Part shown: positions 33,633-42,801 of the stretch, piece by piece
How positions within the stretch are numbered: position 1 is the stretch's first letter
Layout: every line of letters begins with the position of its first letter
From: Leptospiraceae bacterium
GTDB taxonomy: Bacteria > Spirochaetota > Leptospiria > Leptospirales > Leptospiraceae
NCBI GenBank assembly: GCA_022402465.1
Contig: JAKRSH010000044.1
Span: 1 to 64,000 of the forward strand
Length of the DNA stretch: 64,000 bases
Reading direction: 5' to 3'
Made by a program: the position numbers and the translations under genes
Notes under the pieces: generated by a model
The model's database searches: none
Told to the model about the DNA's origin: nothing
What the model saw: the letters and a program-made list of their open reading frames with translations, nothing else

Positions 33633-34238
33633 TTAGAAAAATTCTAAGATGAAGTCAATCATTCTATGAATTGTACTTGGGTCGTAGATTAATGCAAACG
33701 CGATTCCTGTTAAGGAACCCCAGATATGAGCATCATGATTGATATTGTCATTCATAGCCTTAGATGCATAATTGCTATAAACCAAGTATCCAATCGCAAA
33801 TATTGGTCCTGGAATGGGAATTGCAAAAAATAAATACAAAGTAACAGAAGGATTGAATATTATAAAACTAAATATTACCGCAGCAACACCTCCGCTTGCT
33901 CCAAGACTGCGGTACATAGGATTGTCTTTATTCTTAATAAATGAATCAAGATTGGCTATAACTATAGCAGATAAATAGAAGATTAAGAATACAAAAGATC
34001 CCACAATTCTTTCTAAAGGCAAAGCAAAGAAATAAAATGAAAGCATATTGAAAATTAAATGATTCAAATCAGCATGCAAAAATCCACTTGTGATCAATCT
34101 ATAGTAGCTATGGTCTCGGTTCATTTTAAAAGGATGGAGAATAAAATGATTCATGAGATTTTGATTTTTGTATAATGTATAAAGACCAATAATTATGGTT
34201 GATACTAAAATTAAAAAAGATGAACTTGTTAGAGTCAT
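33633..34238 (-). CDS. Rhomboid-family intramembrane serine protease
   Basis: Membrane protein of 201 residues with about six hydrophobic helices. The catalytic Ser is in GASGG (near residue 115), and the His partner is in HDAHIWGSLTG (helix 6). The upstream HADLNHLIFNM matches the conserved HxxxN segment of rhomboids. It probably cleaves membrane proteins in the inner membrane; substrates are unknown. The 180 bases upstream of the VOC gene and downstream of this one show no gene. Confidence 0.9.
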   Translation of the reverse strand: MTLTSSSFLILVSTIIIGLYTLYKNQNLMNHFILHPFKMNRDHSYYRLITSGFLHADLNHLIFNMLSFYFFALPLERIVGSFVFLIFYLSAIVIANLDSFIKNKDNPMYRSLGASGGVAAVIFSFIIFNPSVTLYLFFAIPIPGPIFAIGYLVYSNYASKAMNDNINHDAHIWGSLTGIAFALIYDPSTIHRMIDFILEFF

Positions 34239-34321
34239 TCTGAAAGGATCTTAGAGGAATTGAACAGCTCAATTCATTTTTATCTTTGTTTCCATAAATT
34301 TAAAAATTCATGCTAGCTATA

Positions 34322-34720
34322 CTAAGCTAAGCATTGATTGATCTTGGAGATCAATTCTTCTTCATCCCAAGGCTTAGAAACTAAATCAGTTAAGCTAGCA
34401 TTTTCTCTAGCATTCTGAATTGCAGATGGATCTGCTTGGCCAGTAAGCATGATTTTCTTTATGTTGGGGTATTTTTCGTGAACTTTAATTAAAAATTCAT
34501 CCCCTTTCATTCCTGGCATTAGCCAATCTGATAGTATTAACAATACTTGGATACCATCGTCTGAAAATTCTTCGATTAATTCCAAAGCCTCATCCGCACT
34601 TTCAGCGAATTCTAGACGGTAGAGCTGCTTAAAATAGGATTTTAATTGGCCATTTAAACTTTGGAGAATAATCTTCTCATCATCTACACATAGGATTGCC
34701 TTTTTAGAATCATCACCCAT
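34322..34720 (-). CDS. Single-domain response regulator (receiver only)
   Basis: A 132-residue CheY-like receiver with no output domain. Acidic residues in LCVDDEK, the phospho-acceptor Asp in LILSDWLMPGMKGDE, Thr in MLTGQAD and Lys in VSKPW are all present, so phosphorylation is plausible. No kinase gene is adjacent; the nearest candidate kinase is about 15 kb away. It is divergent from the SH3 protein gene. Confidence 0.93.
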   Translation of the reverse strand: MGDDSKKAILCVDDEKIILQSLNGQLKSYFKQLYRLEFAESADEALELIEEFSDDGIQVLLILSDWLMPGMKGDEFLIKVHEKYPNIKKIMLTGQADPSAIQNARENASLTDLVSKPWDEEELISKINQCLA

Positions 34721-34887
34721 AACTGAAGTTCAATTTTCTTTAGAAGCTGTTAATTCTCAAGAATTTTATCTATAAATTTAAAAATTTCCTAAATCTTCTA
34801 AATCAAATTTTTGGATGTTTGCTTAGATAAAATTATTGCTTGATGCTATTTTTCAACCTTATTCCCTGTGAAAACAAGGAAAGACAA

Positions 34888-35811
34888 ATGACGAGTACTG
34901 AAATTTCTATCAATAGTTCCTTAGGAAGCCAGAGAAAATTTTCCAAGAAAAGAATTTATTATAAATTCTTTTATGCACAAACAATGATTGTTATTTTTCT
35001 TACGGGCTTTACTCTTCAAGCACAGGGACATTGGGAAGGAACCATTCATATAAAAAAAATCCAAAGCATGGTTGCTATTTTTGGAGAAAATGTAAATATC
35101 AGAAAAGAAGCGAATACTAAATCGGAGGTAGTTATGAAATTACAGCCTGGTGATTTAGTAACAATCATTAGCCAAGAGAATACTTTAACAACAATTGATG
35201 ATGATTCAGAATACTGGTATAAAGTAGAAATTAATAAGAAACAAGGTTATGTTTGGGGTGGCTTATTAGCAGATACTTTTACATGGAAGAATAGTTACTT
35301 AATTCTTTTTCGTTCACTAGGAACTAAGTCTGGTTTAAGTGAGATTAGAATCCTCAAGAATAATAAAATACTAACATCCTTAATATGGAATACTGGCCCT
35401 ATTGGACTCGATGATTTTAATACCAAACCCAAGGTAGAATTTTTACAAACAAAGAACTATTCGAATCCACCCGAATTATTTTTTAAAATTGAATATTTTG
35501 TATATTCCGAAATTGAATATGGATACACTTACAATCAATTCTTTACTTTATCTAGGAAAGGACAGTTAAACAAAGAATTTGGATTGGTGCCTGCTAGTTG
35601 TGACCCTCCAGCTTGTGGAGAACAGTTTGTTCTATTTCCAGAAGATGAACTCAAACCTGATGCTGATCTAAAACGTAAAAATATTTTTAAAGCAAATAAA
35701 AATGAAATAGTTATAATTTATCATAGTTTTTCATCAGATGATGATAATGAACATGAATGGTCGCAACAAATCTTTAAATGGAATGGTAAAAGTTTTAAAG
35801 AACCTAACTGA
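34888..35811 (+). CDS. Exported bacterial SH3-domain protein
   Basis: A protein of about 307 residues. The N-terminus has a basic region then a hydrophobic segment ending FTLQAQG, a likely signal peptide. An SH3b domain follows (NVNIRKEANTKSEVVMKLQP and WYKVEINKKQGYVWGGLL), typical of envelope proteins binding peptidoglycan or proteins. The remainder is a beta-rich region of unknown type. ATG 34888 is chosen because AAGGAAAG precedes it by five bases; an ATG 16 codons upstream lacks such a site. Confidence 0.75.
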   Translation: MTSTEISINSSLGSQRKFSKKRIYYKFFYAQTMIVIFLTGFTLQAQGHWEGTIHIKKIQSMVAIFGENVNIRKEANTKSEVVMKLQPGDLVTIISQENTLTTIDDDSEYWYKVEINKKQGYVWGGLLADTFTWKNSYLILFRSLGTKSGLSEIRILKNNKILTSLIWNTGPIGLDDFNTKPKVEFLQTKNYSNPPELFFKIEYFVYSEIEYGYTYNQFFTLSRKGQLNKEFGLVPASCDPPACGEQFVLFPEDELKPDADLKRKNIFKANKNEIVIIYHSFSSDDDNEHEWSQQIFKWNGKSFKEPN

Positions 35812-35833
35812 TCTTCTATCGAACAATTATAAT

Positions 35834-36654
35834 TTAATTGCACGCAGAAGATAGCTGGTTTAAAGAAATACTATATTTTGAGGATAAATAACATTCCACA
35901 ATTCTACGATCATTGGTGTTTAGCATATTGTTAAAATAAATTAGCTCAGAAATAGATCCTTGTAAATTAGGCGTAAATTTATAGACATTCCCAACTATAA
36001 AAATTGGCCCAACAGTATTTCGTGTAGGAACAGCTGTTGTTTGGTCAAAGAACATGTCCTTGGTAGCCTATACTGAGTTCCATTTAAAACAGCGGCTGAG
36101 TTCACTTCGGCTAATCTATCCGTTCCATACCTTACAGTTCCTGTCCATACTCCATTATTCACTACGGGATCTTCTGAGGAATAATCTAAGGAGCTGCCTG
36201 CTTATGGATATCTTGCATTTAAACCAATATTACTCATTCTACGAATTCTGTGTTCTTTCGTCAAAAAGAGGTTTTTACCATCAATAGCCAATGAGGTAGA
36301 ATTTAGCAATTGAGCATTTGCTCCCATATCGCTCGTTGTTCCAGATAAACTTACACAAGCAATTGTATAAACTCGATTGGTTCTTAGATTAATTACTCGT
36401 ACTCGATTTGATGAACCTAGTTCTACCAAATAAATATTTCTTCCATTTGTTGTTAAACCATGAGGTTCAGTAAATAGTGCAGAAGAAATTGGACCATCTT
36501 TAAATCCGAAAAGAGTCCTTGAACCAACAAATCCAACTCTACATCCTACAGTTTTGGTATTTTTAGCTACAATACCTGCATCAGGAACTGTCCCTGTTAA
36601 TGAGGCAGGAGATGTGATGGAACAGGTTTGCCATGGATTAGCGGCTATAGAATC
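35834..36654 (-). pseudogene. Broken NHL-repeat/LamG envelope protein gene
   Basis: On the minus strand a frame open from 36654 reads NHL or beta-propeller-like sequence (PHGLTTNGRNIYLVEL, LNSTSLAIDGKNLFLTKE). It meets an in-frame stop at 36202-36204, then continues as a LamG-like start (DPVVNNGVWTG, YGTDRLAEVNSAAVLNG). Near 36065 homology jumps to another frame that reads a LamG end (ISELIYFNNML and VECYLSSKYSI). No start codon or signal peptide is present upstream, where a stop sits at 36655-36657. The gene therefore lacks its 5' end, has a nonsense codon, and has a frameshift with probable internal loss of much of the LamG domain. Confidence 0.75.
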
Positions 36655-36713
36655 TTACTTTGAAATAATATATTTCATTGATAAATGCATGGATTTTATT
36701 TAGTTTATTGTGA

Positions 36714-36753
36714 ATAAAAGGAAAAGGGAAACAACCAATGGTCATTTCCCTTT
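36714..36753 (-). terminator. Intrinsic terminator after the P83/100 gene
   Basis: On the minus strand AAAGGGAAA and TTTCCCTTT form a 9-bp stem with a 13-base loop, followed by CCTTTTATT. It begins 14 bases after the P83/100 stop codon. Confidence 0.7.
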
Positions 36754-36766
36754 AGTTTTTGAAGTA

Positions 36767-38482
36767 TTAATTTGGTGTAATAGTCTTAATCAGAGTTAAA
36801 TCAGCTCTTTTGAAAACTTTGATTGTTGTCTTAGCGCTTCCTTTGCCCTTACCTGTTACATAAATCTTATCTTTGAAAAAAGTAACTTCCGAATTTTCTT
36901 CGACAGGATCTGAGGATCGAACATCTAATACAAGATCAGGTTTAAATCTAGAAAGATGGTAATTCCCTTCAAACTTTTCGATTACATGAATTTTATCTTC
37001 TGTATAAATCATAGGAGTTCTCCAGAATACGTCGGAGGCATCAGATTGTTTGATTACTTTTAAAGTATTTGTATCCAAAAGGATGAGTTTATGTTTTCTA
37101 TCATCAACCTTATCCCCTTCATATCCAAGAACTAATATTCCTTGGTTCTTAACCTCTACAAATTCTTTGGAACAAATATTTGAATAAGGACTCTTGAAAA
37201 GAGCATCATCTTTAATAGGATCAATCGCCCAGAGTTCATTGGAGTAATGACCATCTGTATCGTATTTGATAAACTTCATGAAAATAATTTTGTCACCAAT
37301 CACATTTTCACTTTTCTCTTCTTTCTTTTGTAGCTCTTCTTTAACCTTGGCAAGCTCTTCTTTTACTGCTGCTACTTCTTCTTTAGCAGTTGTGTTGGAA
37401 GCAGGTTTTTCATTGCTAGCAGTAGAGGAAGTAGAGCTGCTTGGAGTAGTATCTCCAGAAGATTTAGCTTCTTCTTTCTTGGTTAAGCTTTCTTCTTTTT
37501 TATCTAACTGTTCCTTAGTATCTGCAACTTTTTTCTTTTCTTCTTCTACTTTCTTTTGTGCTTCCTGAACTTTTGCTACTTCTTTTTGTTTTTCTTCAAT
37601 CTTTGTTGCATTTTTTACAGGATCTTTTTTTAATTCCTGCAATTCAGCCTCTGCTTTTGACAGAGCTTGTTTGTTTGCATTTTCTTGGTTCTTGAGGTCT
37701 TGTTCTTTTTTAGCAAGTTCATCTTTCTTTACGGCTACTTGTTTTTTTTCTTCGACAAGTTTATTCTTTTGAAGCTGATCCATTTTATCTTTTTCAGTAT
37801 TCATTTTCTCCTTAGTATCTGGATCTTTTTCTTTCTTAAGGAGATTACCTACTTCGTCTTCTAATTCATCAGTAGTAACATCCGAACCACTGTCTTTTAG
37901 AATATTAGAAACTATAGGAATAATAATTTGGGTCTTGCCAGGCCAATTGCGATAGCTAGTATCAATACCAATTTTATTTTTATCTAATTTTGAATTTAAT
38001 TCAGTGGTGTATTTTTTATTAAAAAAACTAGCATCTTTTCTATGCGCTGCGTTGTAATACAATACATAAAGTGCAAGTGTTTCAGAATTAGCCTCTGAAT
38101 ATTGGAAGGATCTTTCTATATAAGAAGCTAAAATTCGAGCAATTGAGTTGATATGATCAAAACTTTGGTCTTCTGATATTGTTAGTATATCGGCTCCAAA
38201 TTTGTTGTCCTTGCCAGGTAAAACTCTTATGATACTGAATCCATCTATTTCGGAAACGGCAGAGGGATTTTTGGTAATTTGTTCTGAAAGCTTCTTTCCT
38301 TTGTCCGTATTCTCTTGAATGATCTCAGCTGTGGCTTTTTTCAAAGATTTGTTCTGGAATTGGATTTTCTTAGATGATTGGATTTCTTTTGTGCCGAGTG
38401 GTGCCTTCGATTGAGAAAGCAGGGGCAGACTTAAAAAAGAAACTATTAGAATGGCGTAGAAGCTAGGTTTTTTAGTGAACAT
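36767..38482 (-). CDS. P83/100-family exported protein
   Basis: A 571-residue protein related to the spirochaete P83/100 antigens. A signal peptide (about 1-25) is followed by an N-terminal domain (about 45-225), a long charged coiled-coil of Lys, Glu and Gln with a Ser/Thr-rich stretch (about 230-420), and a C-terminal beta-propeller-like domain (about 430-571) with repeated strands such as LWAIDPIKDD and LILLDTNTLKVIK. GAGG lies six bases before the start. Function in the family is poorly known; periplasmic or envelope location is inferred. Confidence 0.85.
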   Translation of the reverse strand: MFTKKPSFYAILIVSFLSLPLLSQSKAPLGTKEIQSSKKIQFQNKSLKKATAEIIQENTDKGKKLSEQITKNPSAVSEIDGFSIIRVLPGKDNKFGADILTISEDQSFDHINSIARILASYIERSFQYSEANSETLALYVLYYNAAHRKDASFFNKKYTTELNSKLDKNKIGIDTSYRNWPGKTQIIIPIVSNILKDSGSDVTTDELEDEVGNLLKKEKDPDTKEKMNTEKDKMDQLQKNKLVEEKKQVAVKKDELAKKEQDLKNQENANKQALSKAEAELQELKKDPVKNATKIEEKQKEVAKVQEAQKKVEEEKKKVADTKEQLDKKEESLTKKEEAKSSGDTTPSSSTSSTASNEKPASNTTAKEEVAAVKEELAKVKEELQKKEEKSENVIGDKIIFMKFIKYDTDGHYSNELWAIDPIKDDALFKSPYSNICSKEFVEVKNQGILVLGYEGDKVDDRKHKLILLDTNTLKVIKQSDASDVFWRTPMIYTEDKIHVIEKFEGNYHLSRFKPDLVLDVRSSDPVEENSEVTFFKDKIYVTGKGKGSAKTTIKVFKRADLTLIKTITPN

Positions 38483-38586
38483 TTTATCCTCAAACTGTTA
38501 ACATTTTCACGATAAATTGAATCTGAAAAGCAAAAAAAAATGATTTCAATTGCCTTTTTAGGTCTTTTTCCCATTGTATAAATAAG

Positions 38587-39681
38587 ATGAAAGTTTCAAG
38601 CAATCAAATTTTCAATTTCAACGCTGGACCTGCCATGCTCCCTAGCACAGTGATGCAGACCGCTCAAGAAGAATTTCTCAATTATAAGAATTCTGGAATG
38701 TCTGTAATGGAAATGAGTCATAGAGGTGGACACTTCCAGGAAATACTCGATAAAGCATTGGTGAATATTCGAAAATTACTTCAGATCCCCGAATCTTATG
38801 AGGTAATTTTCTGTTCGGGAGGTGCTACAGCTCAGTTTTCTTCTATCCCTCTTAATCTTCTAGATGAAGATGATTCTGCAGCTTATTCACTAACGGGTGT
38901 TTGGTCAGTAAAAGCTTACCAAGAGGCCAAAAAATTCTATCCTAGGGTTGTATCTATATTTGATGGAAAAGAAAGTAATTTTTCTGAAATACCAAATCTT
39001 AGGGACAGTGATATACCTTCCGATGCAAAGTACATCTACATTACCTCGAACAATACAATTTATGGAACTAGGTATTCTCAATTCCCTAATTTAAAGACTC
39101 CACTCATTGCTGATATGACATCCGATATTCTATCTAGAGAATTAGATGTGGGTAAATTTGGAGTGATTTTTGCTGGAGCTCAGAAAAATATAGGTCCCTC
39201 TGGATTGAATATTTGTATCATACGAAAGGATCTCCTACAAAATAGAAAGTCACCGACTCCAGTTATTCTGGATTGGCAAGTAACTGCAAAAGCTGGATCC
39301 TTATACAATACACCACCAACTTACTCAATTTATATGGCAGGACTCGTATTTGAGTGGTTGTTGGATTTAGGTGGCTTGAGTGCGATAGAGAAAATAAATG
39401 AAAAGAAAGCAAGCATACTCTATGAGACTTTAGATGAGACAGATTTTTACCAAACCTTTGTTCCAAAGGCGAACCGATCTATGATGAATGTTGTCTTTCA
39501 TCTTAAAGATACCAAATTAGATTCCAAATTTGTTGAAGAATCAGAATCCTATGGTTTGGTAGGCTTAAAAGGCTATAGAGATGTGGGAGGAATGCGTGCA
39601 TCTATCTACAATGCTATGCCTTTAGAGGGTGTGGAAAGTTTAATAAATTTTCTAAAGGATTTCGAAAAGAAATGGGGATAA
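38587..39681 (+). CDS. serC: Phosphoserine aminotransferase
   Basis: PLP enzyme converting 3-phosphohydroxypyruvate to phosphoserine in serine synthesis. It starts with FNFNAGPAMLPSTVM, has MSHRGGHFQEI, and the PLP-binding Lys lies in FAGAQKNIGPSG (near residue 200). The C-terminal GMRASIYNAM is conserved. Length 364 is normal. The ATG is only four bases after a TATAAA sequence and has no visible ribosome binding site. It overlaps the next gene by ten bases. Confidence 0.97.
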   Translation: MKVSSNQIFNFNAGPAMLPSTVMQTAQEEFLNYKNSGMSVMEMSHRGGHFQEILDKALVNIRKLLQIPESYEVIFCSGGATAQFSSIPLNLLDEDDSAAYSLTGVWSVKAYQEAKKFYPRVVSIFDGKESNFSEIPNLRDSDIPSDAKYIYITSNNTIYGTRYSQFPNLKTPLIADMTSDILSRELDVGKFGVIFAGAQKNIGPSGLNICIIRKDLLQNRKSPTPVILDWQVTAKAGSLYNTPPTYSIYMAGLVFEWLLDLGGLSAIEKINEKKASILYETLDETDFYQTFVPKANRSMMNVVFHLKDTKLDSKFVEESESYGLVGLKGYRDVGGMRASIYNAMPLEGVESLINFLKDFEKKWG

Positions 39682-40283
39682 TTTTTCTTTTTCTAACCTT
39701 AGGTGTATCTTTCTCCCAGCCTATTCTATCCCAAACTATCTACTTCCCTGGCAAAATGGAAGCCGCTCTTCGTAGCAAAATCGATGTTTGTATTTCAAAA
39801 CCAATTGTTAAATTTGAATTTAAGGAATCTGATTTTTACCAAGAAGCTCTAAGGCAAACACTATCCAAAATTTCTCAAAGATCCAAATTGGAAGGAAAAG
39901 TCAGAACAGCCTCTCTTCTTTGCATTACAAAAATGAATCTCAATGCCCAAGAAAAAAAGATGGTTTCAGCTGCCATGCAGGATCTCTTTGATGTTGAAAT
40001 CCAGCTTTACCAAAGCTACCTAAAGTGGCTGCAGGCTGGGCTTGGATTAGATGCGAAAAATTTAGAAAGTTATTTCCAAAGTAGATATGATCTTATGATT
40101 TTAATTCAAACCAAATCAATAACGATTCTTAATTTGGACAAATCACCAAATCAAGCTGAAATAGAGGAAGATTTTTCTAATTTGTACCAATCTGTCCACC
40201 GTTCTAATTTTGATACAATTTATGGTTTAGATCCCAGTGTAAGGGAAAGATATTTTCAAGTTAAGGAAGGAAGAAAACAATGA
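39672..40283 (+). CDS. Exported protein of unknown function
   Basis: A 203-residue protein with a signal peptide (MGIIFLFLTLGVSFSQPILS) and a mostly helical mature part of about 180 residues. Three cysteines are present, two of them in the mature N-terminal half. I do not recognise a family. It starts inside serC and its stop overlaps rpiB by four bases, so it is probably translated with both. Nothing ties it to serine or pentose metabolism beyond this position. Confidence 0.75.
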   Translation: MGIIFLFLTLGVSFSQPILSQTIYFPGKMEAALRSKIDVCISKPIVKFEFKESDFYQEALRQTLSKISQRSKLEGKVRTASLLCITKMNLNAQEKKMVSAAMQDLFDVEIQLYQSYLKWLQAGLGLDAKNLESYFQSRYDLMILIQTKSITILNLDKSPNQAEIEEDFSNLYQSVHRSNFDTIYGLDPSVRERYFQVKEGRKQ

Positions 40284-40732
40284 AAGAAAAAATAGGGATC
40301 GCAAGTGATCATGGTGGTTTTGAATTAAAAGAAATCTTGAAAGAGGAATTAAAAAAACACTCTGAAACTATAGATTTGGGAACACATTCCCAGGAATCAG
40401 TTGACTACCCCCAAGTAATTGGAGCTGCCTGCCAGAGTCTCTTGCAAGGCAAAGTAGATAGGTTGGTAGTTTTATGTGGAACAGGAATCGGTGCATCTAT
40501 TATAGCCAATCGTTACCAAGGAATTCGAGCTGCACTCTGCCACGACGAGTTCACAGCTGAAATGTCACGTCGCCATAATAATTCCAATGTTTTAGTTTTA
40601 GGTGGAAGAATTTTAGGAAAGGATCTAGCTATACGTATTCTAGAAAAATGGTTGCATACAGAATTTGAAGGTGGCCGCCATGAGAAAAGAATCATCATGA
40701 TAGATGAAATTAGTAAGCCATCTTCGAAGTGA
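40280..40732 (+). CDS. rpiB: Ribose 5-phosphate isomerase B
   Basis: Interconverts ribose 5-phosphate and ribulose 5-phosphate in the pentose phosphate pathway. It starts near IGIASDHGGFELKE, has the active-site Cys in VVLCGTGIGASI, and then RAALCHDEFTAEMSRRHNNS. Length 150 is normal. Its end shares bases with the purine-rich ribosome binding region of the next gene. Confidence 0.96.
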   Translation: MKEKIGIASDHGGFELKEILKEELKKHSETIDLGTHSQESVDYPQVIGAACQSLLQGKVDRLVVLCGTGIGASIIANRYQGIRAALCHDEFTAEMSRRHNNSNVLVLGGRILGKDLAIRILEKWLHTEFEGGRHEKRIIMIDEISKPSSK

Positions 40733-40745
40733 AAAGGAAGCTCTT

Positions 40746-42422
40746 ATGAAAAAGGTTTTTTGTGCATTTATTTTCTTAGTTGTTTTAATAGGAACTAAGT
40801 ATTTAAGTTCAAGTCCATCAAATAAATTACTTCCTTTTGTGGATGAGAATCTTTCTTGGGATGATCTAAAATTAATAAATTTAAAAATAGAACAAGATAA
40901 TAAAAATCATAAAATCCTTTCATTGAATCCTAGAAGTATAGATTCCACCTTACTAACTTTAGATTTTGAAAATAAAAAAAGCCCAGGCAATTTAGACTCA
41001 GGTAATTATTTTCGAGGAAAGCAGTCTGCTAGATTCAATGGAAAATCAGATATTATAGAAATACCTAGGGGTAAATCGAGTCTATTTCTTGAACCAGAAA
41101 TCCGGGAGCCTTTCTTTATTTCTTTTTTCGTGAACCCATCCTCTCAATCAGGTTCAGCTATACTTTTGAATAAATCTATTTTCCGATCTGGCCAAGAATT
41201 TGGTTTCCGCTTAAGTCTAGAACAAAGTAAATTAGAACTTCGGATAGATAGAATGATACAAACTGAATCTAGTATTCTACTTTCTACTAAATTAAATTCC
41301 CAACATAGCATTCCACAGAGAAAGTGGTCCCATATTATTTTAGAATTTGCACCTGCTAAGAATTTGATTCTTCTCTATATCAATGGTCTTGAAACAGCTC
41401 GCTATGATGGACTAGCGATAGTTAAAGATCGAGTAACAGGATTTAGTTTTCATCCAGATGATACAACGCCCTTGTATCTTGGTAAAAATTTCTATGGAAA
41501 TATGGATGAATTTTTGATAGCTTCAGGAACACCGAATGCAAGCCATTTGTATGCAGAATATATGGAAGTAGACCTAAATCTTGATTCAAAATTTGTATCC
41601 CAAGCCTTGGGAATTGGATTATCCCCAGTTTACAAAAGCGATATTAGCCATGCCTATCTATCCAAATTTAGTTTGGATTCCAAACTGCCTAATAATTCCA
41701 TACTAGAAGTTTGGTTTCGATCTTCACTTTCTCCATTTGGAGCTTATGAATCTGAATACAAAAAAGGTCTTTCCTGGAAACGCCTTAAAGAAAATGAACT
41801 AGATGCTATTTGTAATTCTGAAACAGTAAAATCCGAAAGTTCAAATCCATGTTTCACGTATTACCAGTGGAAGTTTGTACTGCGTTCTGATCCCGATGGA
41901 TTTAATTCTCCCTCCGTTTCTAATTTCAAGTATAGAGTAAATCATAATCTTCCACCTAAGCAAATCACTGGATTGAAATTCCATGAAAGTGCCTCTAATC
42001 TGGATGAACCTAAAATCTGCATGACCTGGGTTGCAAGTGAGGAAGAAAATGTGTGGAATGGTGGAGGTTACATTTTGTATTATGGCTTCAAAGAAAAGGA
42101 AGTGGCAGGAACTATACACTACCATAATGCAAATAATAGAAAAAAAGATCTACTTCCAAGTGCTGAGAAATTCAATTTAAAGGATGATGCAAAATCGACT
42201 CGAGTGAGCATAATTTCATCTTGTGTTGATAATGGAATTTTACTTAAAAATGCAGAATCAATTGAACCTGAAAAAAATCTTCCATTCCTGAGACCAGGGA
42301 TAACAACTTATTTCTGGGTATCTGCTACAAATTCATTCTGGTCAGAGAACGGACCTGGTAAAGATCAAATAAGCCCTAAATCTAAACCTATTTCTGTTAC
42401 AATTCCAACGAAAGGTCAATAA
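40746..42422 (+). CDS. Exported LamG/concanavalin-like protein
   Basis: A protein of about 558 residues. A signal peptide or N-terminal anchor (MKKVFCAFIFLVVLIGTKYL) is followed by a LamG-like domain (about 70-270: ARFNGKSDIIEIPRG, HSIPQRKWSHIILEF, LYLGKNFYGNMDEFLI). The second half has fibronectin-like strands, including KICMTWVASEEENVWNGGG. AAAAGGAAG lies five bases before ATG 40746; an ATG 14 codons upstream lies inside rpiB. Likely surface or periplasmic. Its 3' end overlaps a convergent gene by 26 bases. Confidence 0.8.
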   Translation: MKKVFCAFIFLVVLIGTKYLSSSPSNKLLPFVDENLSWDDLKLINLKIEQDNKNHKILSLNPRSIDSTLLTLDFENKKSPGNLDSGNYFRGKQSARFNGKSDIIEIPRGKSSLFLEPEIREPFFISFFVNPSSQSGSAILLNKSIFRSGQEFGFRLSLEQSKLELRIDRMIQTESSILLSTKLNSQHSIPQRKWSHIILEFAPAKNLILLYINGLETARYDGLAIVKDRVTGFSFHPDDTTPLYLGKNFYGNMDEFLIASGTPNASHLYAEYMEVDLNLDSKFVSQALGIGLSPVYKSDISHAYLSKFSLDSKLPNNSILEVWFRSSLSPFGAYESEYKKGLSWKRLKENELDAICNSETVKSESSNPCFTYYQWKFVLRSDPDGFNSPSVSNFKYRVNHNLPPKQITGLKFHESASNLDEPKICMTWVASEEENVWNGGGYILYYGFKEKEVAGTIHYHNANNRKKDLLPSAEKFNLKDDAKSTRVSIISSCVDNGILLKNAESIEPEKNLPFLRPGITTYFWVSATNSFWSENGPGKDQISPKSKPISVTIPTKGQ

Positions 42423-42801
42423 CCTTCATCCATTTACTTGGTTTTGTTTGCCCTTTCCAAGTGATTAAGGAATCCATATTCTTATTGATTGCCACACAAA
42501 TCTCAATTCCCTCTAAACCCTCTGCTCCCAAGTCTTGGGAAATTTGAGAGTAGAGCTTTAGATCATCATTCGTCACAGGAAAAATTTCATCATATAGGAT
42601 TCCAGATTGATTTAGATATTCTTTCTGATCTTTTTCATTTCCAAATGTCTTTCCTTGGATGATTTCAAATATAGACAAGGCAGTAGAATATAATTTGTGA
42701 TTGTTCTGAATGTAAGACTCTAGCTTTTTATACAGAGCATTCGAGTCAGTGTTTGAGGAAATAAGGGTCTTCAATATTGATACAGAAATTAAATGTTTCA
42801 T
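42397..42801 (-). CDS. PIN-like protein with missing catalytic residues
   Basis: A 134-residue protein whose outline matches PIN-domain RNases of VapC type: N-terminal LISVSIL aligned with the usual LLDTNIL, ALSIFEIIQG aligned with the conserved Glu helix, and C-terminal KVIDL. The first catalytic Asp is Ser6 and the nearby Asn is Ser8, and the later acidic positions seem lost or changed (Glu100 at best). Nuclease activity is doubtful. It overlaps the upstream RHH gene by four bases (ATGA), the layout of a toxin-antitoxin pair. The family call rests on pattern, not alignment. Confidence 0.55.
   Translation of the reverse strand: MKHLISVSILKTLISSNTDSNALYKKLESYIQNNHKLYSTALSIFEIIQGKTFGNEKDQKEYLNQSGILYDEIFPVTNDDLKLYSQISQDLGAEGLEGIEICVAINKNMDSLITWKGQTKPSKWMKVIDLSLEL

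Noticed and set aside
37266-37568. Forward open frame opposite the P83/100 coiled-coil
   Set aside because: Its Ser/Phe-rich product mirrors Lys/Glu codons; no start signals.
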